Below are positions 31,010-43,018 of a stretch of 64,000 bases of DNA, piece after piece. The stretch is from Flaccisagitta enflata (lineage: Eukaryota > Chaetognatha > Sagittoidea > Aphragmophora), in assembly GCA_965153355.1 (NCBI GenBank), contig OZ231126.1:67580001-67644000 (forward strand), read 5' to 3'. Under the pieces are notes generated by a model, which did not search any database, was not told the DNA's origin, and saw only the letters and a list, made by a program, of their open reading frames with translations. A program made the translations under genes and the position numbers. The stretch's first letter is position 1. Every line of letters starts with the position of its first letter.

Positions 31010-31680
31010 CTTGAAGAAAAAAGAATTCCCCCATTAATAACTAGCACCATTAGAGCGTGAAAAATAGATAATTTTTGCTATTTTCAATTGTTTACTACAA
31101 TGATTCTAAGCCAAATAGACAAAAATGTCATTTGAAGACAGAGATCAACCTCGCGCAACCGAACGTTCTCAGTTCGATCGCGAAAGAACGAAATGCGCGA
31201 TTTGGTTGCATCGAAAGAAAACAAAAGTATGGCCAAAGAAAGAAAGCGAAAAAAGGGAAAGTAGGCACTAACAAAAAGCGTTCGGGTGATCGTGGGTGAG
31301 GGAGAAAAAAATTTTGAAAAAGACATTCTGATAGAAAATTTCATGGCGGTTCTAATGGTCCATGTTGCAAGTGCGTTCTACTTGACACAAAGCCGTGACA
31401 GAGGAAAGAAGCAAAAAAGAGTCAAAATTTTACTGTTATCGTCGTTGAAAAAAAATGAAAATAGCACCATTCGAAAGAGCGCGAAAAAACCTTTCGATTC
31501 ATCTATTTATTTCAGACAAAACAAGTATTTTGACCGATTTTCATGGCTCTGCCCTGAATGATAAAAACAACATTGAATGGAATTTTCGTCGAGAATTTTG
31601 GTTACGGTTGCAATTCCAATCCTTTTTAAACCTACCCTTGCCACATGTCAATTCTACTACCTTGGGGATGATTTTAACAA
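31007..31680. other. Palindrome arm, unassigned sequence
   Basis: No family recognised. Open frames here are under 100 codons and look non-coding. Confidence 0.4.
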
Positions 31681-31689
31681 AACTGCTGG

Positions 31690-32340
31690 TTTTATTATTG
31701 TTTTGTATAGCCTGTAGGTGCAAGAAATGGAATCCACCAGCTTTTAAATCATCCTAGGGCCGGATTTTGAGAAAAAACACTTTTTAACCATCCTGAGGTA
31801 CAGGTCATTGAATTTTCCCATTTTTATCTTGTTTTGCTCATATCTTTTAAACAAAAAGAGTTGGAAATGCCAGATTGGTCCCATTTTAAAGATCTGCTCA
31901 AGATCTTTCCAACTGTCACCAATTTTGTGTTAATCCGTTGAAAAATGCCTGAGATATAAGCACTCAAACATAGTCAAACATATGTTATGAGGAATATTGA
32001 TTATCTTCCTGGTCATTGATTTTATGTCATAATTCTACTTGTTTTCCTCATAACTTTTGAACGAATAAAGCTAAAAATGCCAGATTTTTTCAAGATCTTT
32101 CTAACCGTCACCAATTTTTTGTAAATCCGATAAAAAATGCTTGAGTTATGACTTGTCAAACATAGGTAATGTCATGGGAATCTTGGAGGATTTTCCCAAC
32201 TCTTCTTCTCGCTTTGTCTATTGGTTGGTCCATCAGTCAGTGGGTTGGTTGGTTGTTCAGTTGGTCCATCAGTTTGTAATACTTAGCTTTTTTGAAGTTT
32301 ACAGGCATTTTTTGCATCACTGCCACTGCCAAAATGTTTC
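31690..32340 (-). repeat. Element Y (left arm copy, empty MITE site)
   Basis: The block contains two diverged copies of a CAGATTGGTCCCATTTTAAAG-type motif, a GGTTGGTY-rich stretch (32215-32270) and TTTGCATCACTGCCACTGCC. The TA at 32280-32281 is the undisturbed site into which the copy at 36590-38128 carries a MITE. Confidence 0.6.
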
Positions 32341-33515
32341 CTCACCTGTAGAACACAGGAGGAATTCCCGTATCTCAAACCTGACATCATCCCTCTCAGT
32401 CCTCAAATCAGTGGTTTCAGGCTTTGATTGGCCCTTTAAATCCTCAAAACAACTCCCTCAAACCTCAAATTAGCCCTCGCAGGCTTCAAATTAGTCCTAA
32501 GCCTCATATCAGCCCTCTGTCTATCCACTCATCTTCCCCTCTTAGGTCTGAACTCTCAAGTCTCAAAATGACCCCCTCAGCCCCCCAATCAGCCCTGGCA
32601 TGCCTCAAATCAGCCCTCTCAAGCCACATATCAGGCCTCTCAGAATTAGAACCCCTCCATTTCATCTTTTTTGGGCCCTCCCAATTTAACTTCAAAGGCC
32701 TAAAATCCTTAAAGCAAACATCTCATGAATAATAACTCGTGCCGCTGGGAAAGGCTAAAAAAGGCATATTCCATGAAGTTTAAAATTTGTTTTATATTTA
32801 TTTCTATCAAGTTAAGAATGAAAAGAATTTCCAATGGAAGCCTTGGATGTCCGATGATAGATCTGAACAGGTGGATTTGAGGCATGGAAGGATTAATTTG
32901 CAGTCTGTGAGTGCAGATTTGATGCCTGAAAGGACAGATTTGGTCTGAAAGGGCTGAATTAAGGCTTGGAGGGCTTTCACACTTTCATGCATAAAATATG
33001 CCTTCATAGACTTCAAATTATATTTTCCAGGACTCAAATCCACCTGTTCAGACCTTTAATCAGACATCCAAGGCTTCAAGATTCCCATTATCTACAGGAT
33101 TTTTTTTTCAATTTGGGAATAGTGAGGGATATTGTTCTACTTGTCAGACCACGCGTATCCCAAAAAAAAAAAAAAAGATGAACCTTTCTTTTCATTGATA
33201 AAACAGATACAAAAAATGAATACAACTTTTTTTAAAAAAAATATTTCCAAAGATTTAAAGAAAATCTTTCAATCTAGACCAATCCCAGGTCTGTAACTCA
33301 AATGTTTTAGGAGCTAGAGCCTTCCAAAGAGAAGCTCTATTCTGCTGAAATGCACTTTTTACATAAGGATTGTGAAAATGAAAACGCACAGTTTTCATTC
33401 ATATTAATGCCATTTCTTAAAGAAAAAAGATAGAAATACCAGATTGAAACCAAATGAAAGTGATTTGGAGGAGCTTTCCAATTTGTTGTCACAATATGCT
33501 GTTCAAAAGGATGTC

Positions 33516-33792
33516 TTTTTTAGATGCGTCCTCGCATCTCTAAAATAGGCTCTGTCGGTCGGTCAGTCGGTTGGGTAACGCATTAAAAAAAATCATCGAA
33601 TTTGTGCATTTTATCAACAGAAAAGTAATCCTGACCCAGTAAAAGAAGCATACATCTACTAATTCATTCAATAAATCATTTGTTCATTCATAAATGACAT
33701 TCATTCATAAAAAACATTTATTCATAAAAAACATTCATTCATAAAAAACATTCATTCAAAAAGGACGCATCGTTGGCCTACCTGGCCTTGTT
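33516..33792 (+). mobile_element. HINE-like element, AGATGCG type
   Basis: AGATGCGTCC pairs with GGACGCATC near the 3' end. It has the 5' hairpin GATGCG-TCCT-CGCATC, GTCGGTCGGTCAGTCGG, an internal TTCATTCATAAAAAACA minisatellite (about 33660-33765), and the 3' hairpin GGCC-TACCT-GGCC followed by TTGTT. Confidence 0.78.
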
Positions 33793-33991
33793 ATTGAAAC
33801 GCGTGGTAGTAGGGGTGGACCTGTAGATATTTGATTCAAGGTTAAAATGGGTGGATTTAAGGCTATGGATGTCTATTGTTTAACCTGTAGTCTGAATAGG
33901 CAGATTTGATACCTAATAAATGCTGAAGTGTTAGCTGGTCAGCGGTATTTGTTTCCCCTCTGTGAGTGTATGTGGGCATGAGGTGGTGAGA

Positions 33992-34511
33992 GGGGCCAAT
34001 GACCTGTATTTCTTCAGTAAGAGTGGTTGTAAAAGGTGAATTATGGGTTGAGGGGTTAAGATATGGGCCTTGAGCTTGGGATTTAGGCTTTGAGGTGAGA
34101 ATAAGGACTGGGATTTAGGCCTCAGGAATGGAATTTTGGCTTTGAGGCTGGGATTTTTTACCTTGAAGCTGGGATTTGGGCCTCAAAACTTAGACCTGGG
34201 CCTTGAGGCTAGGATTTGGGCCTCAAGGATATGATTTAGGTTTCAAGGATTTGGCTTTGAGGCCAGGATTTTAGCCTGGAGGCTAGGATTTGGGCATTGA
34301 GACTTGGATTTGGACCTTGAGGCAGGGGTTTTGGCCACAAGGCTGGAATATGGGCCTTAAGGCTGGGATAACGGCCTCCATGCTGGGATGTCCTCCAGGT
34401 TGGGGTTTTGGCCTTGAGGCTGAGGGGGGGTACAAAGAAGGAGGAGGAGATGAAGGACAAGTTTCTGCATATGTGAAAGCATAGGTCATTGGCCCTTTTG
34501 GGGCGCTGCCC
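33992..34511 (-). mobile_element. Family B TIR-minisatellite element (left arm)
   Basis: Ends GGGGCCAATGACCTGTA and AGGTCATTGGCCC...GCGCTGCCC. The body is made of GGATTTGGGCCTTGAGGC-like units. Mirror copy at 42023-42545. Confidence 0.72.
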
Positions 34512-34864
34512 AAAAGGGAAGATTTGAGACCTGGGAGGGGTTCTAAGATCTGCGAGGACTGATTTGTGGCTTGAAAGGGCTGATTGGAGGGATTGGGGGC
34601 CATTTTAAGACTTGAGAGGGTGGAGTTCAGGCCTGAGAGGGGAGGAGGAATATATAGACAGGGGGCTGACATGAAGTCTAGGACTAATTTGAAGCCTGAG
34701 AGGGCTAATTTGAAGTTTGAGGGACTTGTTTTGAGGATTTAAAGGGCCAATCAAAGCCTGAAAGGACTGATTTGAGGACTGAGAGGGATGATTTTGAGTT
34801 CAAGATGTGGGAATTCCTCCTGTGTTCTACAGGTGAGCAGCGGCGTAGGAGGAGGGGCGTCAGG

Positions 34865-35385
34865 GTCGGGTGTGTCAATATGCAAAAGTATGTTTGATTA
34901 GATCATCGACATCAGGGAGTGTAAATAAAAAAATTCTAAAACTTTTAGCGTTTTTATTTTTTTAAATTTCCATCATCTTCAGTTTTTTTAGCGCAAGAAA
35001 AGATTGTCAAAAATATATATACTTCCAGCATCTGCACTGAGTTTTGGTAAAAATAAGACTCATAACATCTACAGTAAATATTGGTTATTCTCTCTTTATA
35101 CAACTTTTGTGATAAATAAACAACCATTACTTTGTTGCAACTTGAATTAGCATCAAAATATTCATGTGTTTAATCTGATTAAGTTCAGTAACAATGATAC
35201 TGATAGAAAATCATCAACACAGCAATATACAAATTAGCGTCTAAAAAGAGGTTTTGGAAAAAATGGAAGATGAATGAAATTTGATAAAATGAAAATGTTA
35301 ATGGTCTAAGAATTTGATATCTTATGCTGTCTGATGTTGATGGTCTCATCAAAAAACCTTTTGCATATTGACACACCCGAGCGTC
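34865..35385. mobile_element. TIR element, TCGGGTGTGTCAATATGC ends
   Basis: TCGGGTGTGTCAATATGCAA (34865) and its inverse (to 35385) extend into a GATCATCGACATCAG-like word. The ~520 bp element has no coding potential. Mirror copy at about 41148-41672. Confidence 0.68.
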
Positions 35386-35399
35386 AGGGGCGTCAGCTG

Positions 35400-35529
35400 A
35401 CGTCCCTACAGTCGGACACAAATGGCAGTCGGACACAGATGGCAGTCTAGTACAATTGTTGAAAAAAAGACAGAAAAGAAGAAAGGGGAAAGAGGCTGAA
35501 AAAAAGACAAATGGGACTGAAAAAAAGAG

Positions 35530-35584
<55 letters not shown>

Positions 35585-35666
35585 AATAAAGATACAAACA
35601 AAAAAAGAATGCAAGAAAAAAAGAAAAGAAAGAAAGATACAAACAGAAAAAAAGAACAACAACAAG

Positions 35667-35722
<56 letters not shown>

Positions 35723-36590
35723 GAAAAAAAGAAAGAAAGAAAGAAAGAAAGATACAAACAAAAAAAGAATGCAAGAAAAAAAGAAAAAAAAGTTAACAAA
35801 GAAAGAGAGAAAGAAAGAAGAAAGAAAGTGGGAAAGACAGTAAGGTCGTATTGTCCCATTGACTCTGAGAAATATGAAAGAAAAAAAATGAAATGGGAGA
35901 AGAAAAAAGTGGGAAAGAAATGTTTTGTCCTGTTGACCTGGAGAAACTGTGCTGATACTAGTAGTAACAGATTTGAGTCACTGTAATACAAAGCCAGTCT
36001 TATATAGATGCTAAAAAACTCAATAAAAATGAATGGAAATGAATGTTATTGAAGTAGATTCCCCTCAGGAAATATGGGGAAGGCATGCAAGCTAAGATCA
36101 GTAAATTTTTTTCAACTATTGAAGTTTAACAAAATATTACAAAAATTTATATCAAATTTCCTTTAAATTCTATAACTCAATACTTTTTCATTCATGGATC
36201 TTATTCATCTCTTAGAATTTTTCATTTTTTGATACTTTTTTTTTAATAAATATTTTTTTTATCTGATCAATTTTTTCCCATATGATGTTTTTTTGTTCTT
36301 TTTATCCTGGTAATCTTTTTTTCTATCCTAGTAATTTTTTTTTTATTTCATAAACTTTCTTTTTTTTTTTCTTTTCTTTTTCATAGTCTTTTTTATTCAA
36401 ATCATCAAGTGATATCTTAACTGTCTCAGTATTGATACCAGCACCCCTCCCTTGCAACCATTAAACTACATGTTATTCACACACTTTTTTTAACTGTTAT
36501 CTGAATAAAACAATTACATAGTGAGTCGGACACAGTATTGAGTCGGACACAGATTGGGGCCTGACGCCCCTGCCCTGCTTCGCCAGGTGA
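35400..36590 (+). repeat. Segment bounded by GTCGGACACA direct repeats
   Basis: GTCGGACACA occurs twice near 35410-35440 and twice near 36524-36552, in the same orientation. Inside are (GAAA)n and (AAC)n tracts (35521-35820) and AT-rich sequence. Mirror copy at about 39950-41120. Confidence 0.7.
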
Positions 36591-36635
36591 GTAATCATTT
36601 TGGCAGTGGCAGTGATGCAAAAATGCCTAAAAATA

Positions 36636-37473
36636 CCGTCACACGGGGCTAATCGGGACACTTTTTCTAAATTATGCTCTGTATCTTTGAAATTCCCATA
36701 GATAAATCCCAGCATGTTCCCACCTTAATTACCACAGATGAAGGGCTTATTGCACGCAAAGAACCAAAATCCAATACCAACCCCTTGGGTGAGAATTTTT
36801 TAAAAATGCTCTGTCCCGATTAGCCCCATAGTGGGGCAAATCGGGACGCCATTACTTTACTGTGTTGTCCCGATTAGCCCCGCCCTAACCATATTTTTCT
36901 GATTTTACAAGATCTATCATAACAAAATCGAATAAATCTAAACCCGGTCTGACTGTTATTGTATTTATGGCATGAACGTCCCTCATTAGACTTTCTCAAT
37001 GGCATTCCATGAAAATTTATTGATTTTATGACCCTTAGTATAAGCTAACACGGTGTCCCGATTAGCCCCGTGTTTTTCGAAAAAAATGATTATTTACAAA
37101 AATTGACTTTGTAAACAAACAAGTTTTCTTGAAAGCTCCTCATACTCTGTCCTCAGAGTCACTGACTACTTATAGTTGAAGAAACCCAAAGGTGACATTA
37201 AGCACTTTATCCAGTGTTGAGCCAGAGCGACAATTTTTAGGCTGTGTCGATTTTTCATTTTTTCAATATTGCTAACAATTAAAGTTTAAAACTATTTAAA
37301 ATGGATATAAAACAACATAAACCGCTGTATGTCACCCCAAATTAACTAAATATTGCAAAAATGATGAGAGAAACAAAAAAAAGTTGACCGGGTTTGAAAT
37401 ATCACATTGAGAACCATTTTTTAGATTGCTGTCCCGATTAGCCCCTGCTGTCCCGATTAGCCCCGTGTGACGG
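36636..37473. mobile_element. MITE with TA duplication and reiterated 15-mer
   Basis: 24 bp inverted ends (start CCGTCACACGGGGCTAATCG) at 36636-36659 and 37450-37473, flanked by TA. GTCCCGATTAGCCCC or a close form occurs at both ends and at 36813, 36833 (inverted), 36866, 37054 and 37431. The empty site at 32280 proves the insertion and the TA duplication. No transposase. The second, half copy is 39507-39851. Confidence 0.85.
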
Positions 37474-39506
37474 TATTACAAACTGAAGGACCAACTGAAC
37501 CACCAACCAACCCACCGACTGATGGACAAAACCAATAGACAAAGCGAGAAGAAGAGTTGAGAAAATCCTCCAAGATTCCAATGACATTACCTATGTTTGA
37601 CAAGTCATAACTCGAGCATTTTTTATCGGATTTACAAAAAATTGGTGACGGTTAGAAAGATCTTGAAAAAATCTTTAAAATGAGACCAATCTGGCATTTC
37701 TAGCTTTATTCGTTCAAAAGTTATGAGCAAAACAAGTAGAATTATGACATAAAATCAATGACCAGGAAAATAGTCAATATTCCCCATAACATACCCTATG
37801 TTTGAGTGCTTATATCTCAGGCATTTTTCAACGGATTTACAAAAAATTGGTGACAGTTGGAAAGATCTTGAGCAGATCTTTGAAATGGGACCAATCTGGC
37901 ATTTCCAGCTTTTTTTATTTAAAAGATATGAGCAAAACAAGATAAAAATGGGAAAATTCAATGACCTGTACCTCAGGATGGTAAAAAAGTGTTTTTTCTC
38001 AAAATCCGGCCCTAGGATGATTTAAAAGCTGGTGGATTCCATTTCTTGCACCTACAGGCTTTACAAAACAGTAATAAAACCAGCAGTTTTGTTAAAATCA
38101 TCCCCAAGGTTGTAGAAATGACATGTGAGCTAGCATCATAAAAATTTGAGTCAATTCGCGTAACATCTTTACTTTTCTCTATCGTTAGATATGGTCAAAA
38201 ATTGAGATCAATGAAAAACATTGATTTTTGCAAAAATGCGAAAAAATGAAAAAAGATTCAAAAATTCATAACGCCAAGACTAACGATTGTAGAGACTTCT
38301 GGTTGGCGCCATTTGAAAGAGAAAAATTAGCTCTTTCTTGACTGTGAATATCAAAAAATTTCTACTCCCAGCCCCAAAACTGCACAACTTCTTAAAATGT
38401 CCGCAAACCGAAAATAGAAAACTTTATTTCTCCCCTACGTTTCGAAAAGTCGAATTACATAATTTTTCCAATAATGCAAATTAGGTTATATGATCAAGAC
38501 AACACTTTGTTTCTCTGCAAAGAAAGACGAAAACATGGCTAAAAGAGAGAATAAGAGAAAGAGATAGACAATATCGAGAGAGGAAGAAAAACTGTACCCG
38601 GCATCTGGTAAGTCGCTCTCCCTTGGAGACACGGTCCCCGCCCGACACGGTCCGAGATACGGTCCCCGCCCGACACGGTCCGAGACACCACAGTGGCTTC
38701 ATATCAAGTATAAGGACCAAATTCGATGTGTCTATTTTTGTCCTTTTTTTCATTCTAGTAGGTTTAGACAGTAGTTCAATGCATGAAAAGTGGAACAATA
38801 TCCCTCACTATACCCAAACTTAAACAAATGGAAGAGGGCCTTGTGAACCCTCACTGACTAGTTAATACGCGCGCTACACATAGTTTTCCATAAAACTGCA
38901 ACTGAAAAACATTCCTTCTCAATCTAACCCAAATGTTTCAGGTGTCTGAGGAGCCTCGTTTGGATAATTTGATGCTTTGACCAAAAACGGATGTGCCAGG
39001 ACAAGGGCTTTTTTTCGCGAGAAATCATCGATATTTCTAAATGTTTAAAAAATCACTGCGACCAAACTAGCAGGTGCACATACCTAGGATTAGAAGCGTT
39101 TGTAGTTTCGTCACCTAAAATTTCATTGAATTCAGTGCAGAAAAAAAAAATATTGCAAAAACACTTGAAAAAATCCATGAGAAAAAGCCTTCGAACAGGT
39201 CATCACAACAACTCAAAGTATACCTGAGTATACACGGTTTGGGTCAAATGGCGGTCATTTCTGTCAGGTATAACTACTTTGGGTCCTGTCGCCACGTGAC
39301 AGTGCATCGCGACGCAGAATTAGCACCGTAATATCACCAAAAGGAAGTACAATGTAAACACAAAAATCATTAATTTTTTTTTTAATCTTTAGTAAATCTC
39401 TACGCCCATACTAGTAGGCGCACAAACCTGGGATTGGTAGCATTTGAAAGCGTTGAAAATTTTTAAAACTTTAAAACTTTGAAATTTCTTAAAAGATTCA
39501 AGATTT
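36979..39506. repeat. Loop of the 17-kb palindrome
   Basis: It holds the second half of the MITE (to 37473), a further inverse copy of element Y (37476-38128), a segment of unique sequence (38129-39040) with a 2x ~37 bp GGTCCCCGCCCGACACGG repeat near 38640, and a permuted copy of the 365 bp repeat family (39045-39506). No gene was seen. Confidence 0.8.
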
Positions 39507-40689
39507 CGTTCATGCCATAAATACAATAACAGTCAGACCGGGTTTAGATTTATTCGATTTTGTTATGATAGATCTTGTAAAATCAGAAAAATATGGTTAG
39601 GGCGGGGCTAATCGGGACAACACAGTAAAGTAATGGCGTCCCGATTTGCCCCACTATGGGGCTAATCGGGACAGAGCATTTTTTAAAAAAATTCTCACCC
39701 AAGGGGTTGGTATTGGATTTTGGTTCTTTGCGTGCAATAAGCCCTTCATCTGTGGTAATTAAGGTGGGAACATGCTGGGATTTATCTATGGGAATTTCAA
39801 AGATACAGAGCATAATTTAGAAAAAGTGTCCCGATTAGCCCCGTGTGACGGTACTTAGCTTTTTTGAAGTTTACAGGCATTTTTTGCATCACTGCCACTG
39901 CCAAAATGATTACTCACCTGCAGCGGCGTAGGGCAGGAAAATGGGCAGGGGCGTCAGGCCCCAATCTGTGTCCGACTCAATACTGTGTCCGACTCACTAT
40001 GTAATTGTTTTATTCAGATAACAGTTAAAAAAAGTGTGTGAATAACATGTAGTTTAATGGTTGCAAGGGAGGGGTGCTGGTATCAATACTGAGACAGTTA
40101 AGATATCACTTGATGATTTGAATAAAAAAGACTATGAAAAAGAAAAGAAAAAAAAAAAGAAAGTTTATGAAATAAAAAAAAAATTACTAGGATAGAAAAA
40201 AAGATTACCAGGATAAAAAGAACAAAAAAACATCATATGGGAAAAAATTGATCAGATAAAAAAAATATTTATTAAAAAAAAAGTATCAAAAAATGAAAAA
40301 TTCTAAGAGATGAATAAGATCCATGAATGAAAAAGTATTGAGTTATAGAATTTAAAGGAAATTTGATATAAATTTTTGTAATATTTTGTTAAACTTCAAT
40401 AGTTGAAAAAAATTTACTGATCTTAGCTTGCATGCCTTCCCCATATTTCCTGAGGGGAATCTACTTCAATAACATTCATTTCCATTCATTTTTATTGAGT
40501 TTTTTAGCATCTATATAAGACTGGCTTTGTATTACAGTGACTCAAATCTGTTACTACTAGTATCAGCACAGTTTCTCCAGGTCAACAGGACAAAACATTT
40601 CTTTCCCACTTTTTTCTTCTCCCATTTCATTTTTTTTCTTTCATATTTCTCAGAGTCAATGGGACAATACGACCTTACTGTCTTTCCCA

Positions 40690-40803
40690 CTTTCTTTCCT
40701 CCCCCTTTTCTTTCTTCTTTCTTTCTCTCTTTCTTTGTTAACTTTTTTTTCTTTTTTTCTTGCATTCTTTTTTTGTTTGTATCTTTCTTTCTTTCTTTTT
40801 TTC

Positions 40804-40859
<56 letters not shown>

Positions 40860-40949
40860 CTTGTTGTTGTTCTTTTTTTCTGTTTGTATCTTTCTTTCTT
40901 TCTTTCTTTTCTTTTTTTCTTGCATTCTTTTTTTGTTTGTATCTTTATT

Positions 40950-41004
<55 letters not shown>

Positions 41005-41015
41005 CTCTTTTTTTC
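40690..41015 (+). repeat. (CTTT)n and (GTT)n tracts (right arm)
   Basis: Mirror of 35521-35820. All long frames across it are low complexity. Confidence 0.9.
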
Positions 41016-42022
41016 AGTCCCATTTGTCTTTTTTTCAGCCTCTTTCCCCTTTCTTCTTTTCTGTCTTTTTTTCAACAATTGTACTAGACTGCCATCTGTG
41101 TCCGACTGCCATTTGTGTCCGACTGTAGGGACGTCAGCTGACGCCCCTGACGCTCGGGTGTGTCAATATGCAAAAGGTTTTTTGATGAGACCATCAACAT
41201 CAGACAGCATAAGATATCAAATTCTTAGACCATTAACATTTTCATTTTATCAAATTTCATTCATCTTCCATTTTTTCCAAAACCTCTTTTTAGACGCTAA
41301 TTTGTATATTGCTGTGTTGATGATTTTCTATCAGTATCATTGTTACTGAACTTAATCAGATTAAACACATGAATACCTTAGTGCTAATTCAAGTTGCAAC
41401 AAAGTAATGGTTGTTTATTTATCACAAAAGTTGTATAAAGAGAGAATAACCAATATTTACTGTAGATGTTATGAGTCTTATTTTTACCAAAACTCAGTGC
41501 AGATGCTGGAAGTATATATATTTTTGACAATCTTTTCTTGCGCTAAAAAAACTGAAGATGATTGAAATTTAAAAAAATAAAAACGCTAAAAGTTTTAGAA
41601 TTTTTTTGTTTACACTCCCTGATGTCGATGATCTAATCAAACATACTTTTGCATATTGACACACCCGACCCTGACGCCCCTCCTCCTACGCCGCTGCTCA
41701 CCTGTAGAACACAGGAGGAATTCCCACATCTTGAACTCAAAATCATCCCTCTCAGTCCTCAAATCAGTCCTTTCAGGCTTTGATTGGCCCTTTAAATCCT
41801 CAAAACAAGTCCCTCAAACTTCAAATTAGCCCTCTCAGGCTTCAAATTAGTCCTAGACTTCATGTCAGCCCCCTGTCTATATATTCATCCTCCCCTCTCA
41901 GGCCTGAACTCCACCCTCTCAAGTCTTATAATGGCCCCCAATCCCTCCAATCAGCCCTTTCAAGCCACAAATCAGTCCTCGCAGATCTTAGAACCCCTCC
42001 CAGGTCTCAAATCTTCCCTTTT

Positions 42023-42545
42023 GGGCAGCGCCCCAAAAGGGCCAATGACCTATGCTTTCACATATGCAGAAACTTGTCCTTCATCTCCTCCTCCTTCTTT
42101 GTACCCCCCCCCCTCAGCCTCAAGGCTAAAACCCCAACCTAGAGGACATCCCAGCATGGAGGCCGTTATCCCAGCCTTAAGGCCCATATTCCAGCCTTGT
42201 GGCCAAAACCCCTGCCTCAAGGTCCAAATCCAAGTCTCAATGCCCAAATCCTAGCCTCCAGGCTAAAATCCTGGCCTCAAAGCCAAATCCTTGAAACCTA
42301 AATCATATCCTTGAGGCCCAAATCCTAGCCTCAAGGCCCAGATCTAAGTTTTGAGGCCCAAATCCCAGCTTCAAGGTAAAATCCCAGTCTCAAAGCCAAA
42401 ATTCCATTCCTGAGGCCTAAATCCCAGTCCTTATTCTCACCTCAAAGCCTAAATCCCAAGCTCAAGGCCCATATCTTAACCCCTCAACCCATAATTCACC
42501 TTTTACAACCACTCTTACTGAAGAAATACAGGTCATTGGCCCCTC
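42023..42545 (+). mobile_element. Family B TIR-minisatellite element (right arm)
   Basis: GGGCAGCGCCCCAAAAGGGC start, GGCCAATGACCTATGCTTTC, then CCCAAATCCTAGCCTCAAGG-like units. It ends at GGTCATTGGCCCC. Confidence 0.72.
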
Positions 42546-42742
42546 TCACCACCTCATGCCCACATACACTCACAGAGGGGAAACAAATACCGCTGACCAG
42601 CTAACACTTCAGCATTTATTAGGTATCAAATCTGCCTATTCAGACTACAGGTTAAACAATAGACATCCATAGCCTTAAATCCACCCATTTTAACCTTGAA
42701 TCAAATATCTACAGGTCCACCCCTACTACCACGCGTATCAAT

Positions 42743-43018
42743 AACAAGGCCAAGTAGGCCAACGATGCGTCCTTTTTGAATGAATGTTTTTTATGAATGA
42801 ATGTTTTTTATGAATGAATGTTTTTATGAATGAATGTCATTTATGAATGAACAAATGATTTATTAAATGAATTAGTAGATGTATGCTTCTTTTACTGGGT
42901 CAGGACCACTTTTCTGTTGATAAAATGCACAAATTCGATGTTTTTTTTTAATGCGTTACCCAACCGACCAACCGACCGACAGAGCCTATTTTAGAGATGC
43001 GAGGACGCATCTAAAAAA
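42743..43018 (-). mobile_element. HINE-like element, AGATGCG type (right arm)
   Basis: Mirror of 33516-33792. Its 3' hairpin loop differs by one base (GGCC-TACTT-GGCC) while the stem is kept. Confidence 0.78.

Larger units (their letters stand above)
32341..34837. mobile_element. Composite family B element with nested insertions
   Basis: Ends CTCACCTGTAGAACACAGGA (32341) and its inverse (to 34837) resemble the family B inner repeat CTGTAGAACACAGGGGGGAA. Minisatellite units with CCTCAAATCAGCCCTC words lie at 32380-32670, and their inverse at 34515-34790. Between them sit a HINE-like element and another family B element. Confidence 0.6.
29715..36978 (+). repeat. Left arm of a 17-kb imperfect palindrome
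   Basis: It matches 39507-46858 in inverse orientation along its whole length, with scattered substitutions, different (CT)n lengths and a few indels. The outer boundary is TGTCTGGTGTCAAACATGTC at 29715; the inner boundary is GGCATGAACG at 36978, inside a MITE. The contents are nested elements, listed separately. Confidence 0.92.

Noticed and set aside
30960-31560. Small Lys-rich frames in the palindrome arms as genes
   Set aside because: They have no family resemblance or splice sites, and overlap frames on both strands.
35185-41349. Matching frames on opposite strands near 35.2-36.0 and 40.5-41.3 kb
   Set aside because: They are mirror images in the palindrome and cross (CTTT)n and (GTT)n tracts; no domain was seen.
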